From Clostridiales bacterium (GTDB lineage: Bacteria; Bacillota; Clostridia; Tissierellales; Sedimentibacteraceae): a DNA stretch of 5,203 bases. How positions within the stretch are numbered: the first letter of the stretch is position 1; every line of letters starts with the position of its first letter. Shown in pieces: positions 5,092 to 5,203 of the stretch. A program made the translations under genes and the position numbers. The notes beneath the pieces were generated by a model. That model saw only the letters and a list, made by a program, of their open reading frames with translations, was not told the DNA's origin and ran no database searches. The DNA lies in contig DMJQ01000045.1 in the NCBI GenBank assembly GCA_003457065.1, forward strand, positions 8,708 through 13,910, in the 5' to 3' direction.

Positions 5092-5203
5092 ATGTATCAG
5101 AAAAGTATTGTTCATTATATGACTAAAGTCTGTATTGATGTTTTGTTTTATGTGGGAATCGCATGTTGTGCTTTGGTTCCTTTTTCATCGACATGGATAT
5201 TAA
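5092..5203 (+). CDS. Start of a membrane-protein gene (3' end outside window)
   Basis: An ATG at 5092 follows GGGAGG (5081-5086) by 5 nt and a good promoter by about 30 bp, so this is a genuine gene start. An in-frame ATG at 5077 precedes the ribosome binding site and is unlikely to be used. The 37 visible residues have a basic, polar N-terminus (K4, H8, K12), then a hydrophobic segment from about residue 13 to 31 that should be the first membrane span. The frame is open at the window edge. The start resembles small multi-span DUF2975-type membrane proteins of Firmicutes, often paired with a Cro/CI-type regulator, but this rests on weak recollection and too few residues. Confidence 0.6.
   Translation, partial: MYQKSIVHYMTKVCIDVLFYVGIACCALVPFSSTWIL

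Overview
The window reads as a piece of chromosome from a low-GC, Gram-positive anaerobe of the Clostridia type. The evidence is the AT-rich intergenic DNA, strong GGAGG-type ribosome binding sites, TTG starts, extended -10 promoters, hairpin-plus-T terminators, and the family make-up (a clostridial NorD-like VWA protein and a Bax inhibitor-1 protein). The genus cannot be fixed from this sequence alone.

Layout. (1) Positions 2-1696 (+) hold the 3' part of a gene for a NorD/CobT-like protein with a C-terminal von Willebrand A domain. Its frame is open to the left edge, so the start lies outside. (2) An extended -10 promoter near 1815-1823, next to a perfect 12-bp palindrome, drives a compact two-gene operon: a 32-residue single-span membrane peptide (1864-1962), then a seven-span Bax inhibitor-1/YccA protein (1978-2634), closed by a terminator at 2660-2686. 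(3) Positions 2687-2918 are non-coding or relic DNA with a doubtful 35-codon ORF, two interleaved inverted repeats and a perfect hairpin. (4) On the minus strand, 3731-2919 encodes a serine alpha/beta hydrolase; short inverted repeats (ATGTCCGCT / AGCGGACAT) lie on either side of it. (5) Positions 3732-4222 contain no confident gene. They hold the hydrolase upstream region, a promoter with a dyad at its -35 region, and a leader of about 200 nt that may carry a decayed coding frame. (6) Positions 4223-4885 (+) encode a metallo-beta-lactamase-fold hydrolase with all expected metal ligands, followed by a strong terminator. (7) A near-consensus promoter at 5036-5063 starts a membrane-protein gene cut off by the right edge.

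The genes look like separate short transcription units, not one pathway; only the 32-aa peptide and the BI-1 protein are clearly coupled. Start codons were chosen by Shine-Dalgarno spacing, which shortens both hydrolases relative to their longest ORFs. I see no CRISPR array, rRNA, tRNA or complete transposase. No obvious new multi-gene system is present. The most interesting items are the micro-peptide/BI-1 pair, the structured and repeat-flanked surroundings of the hydrolase, and the possible gene relic in front of the MBL-fold gene.
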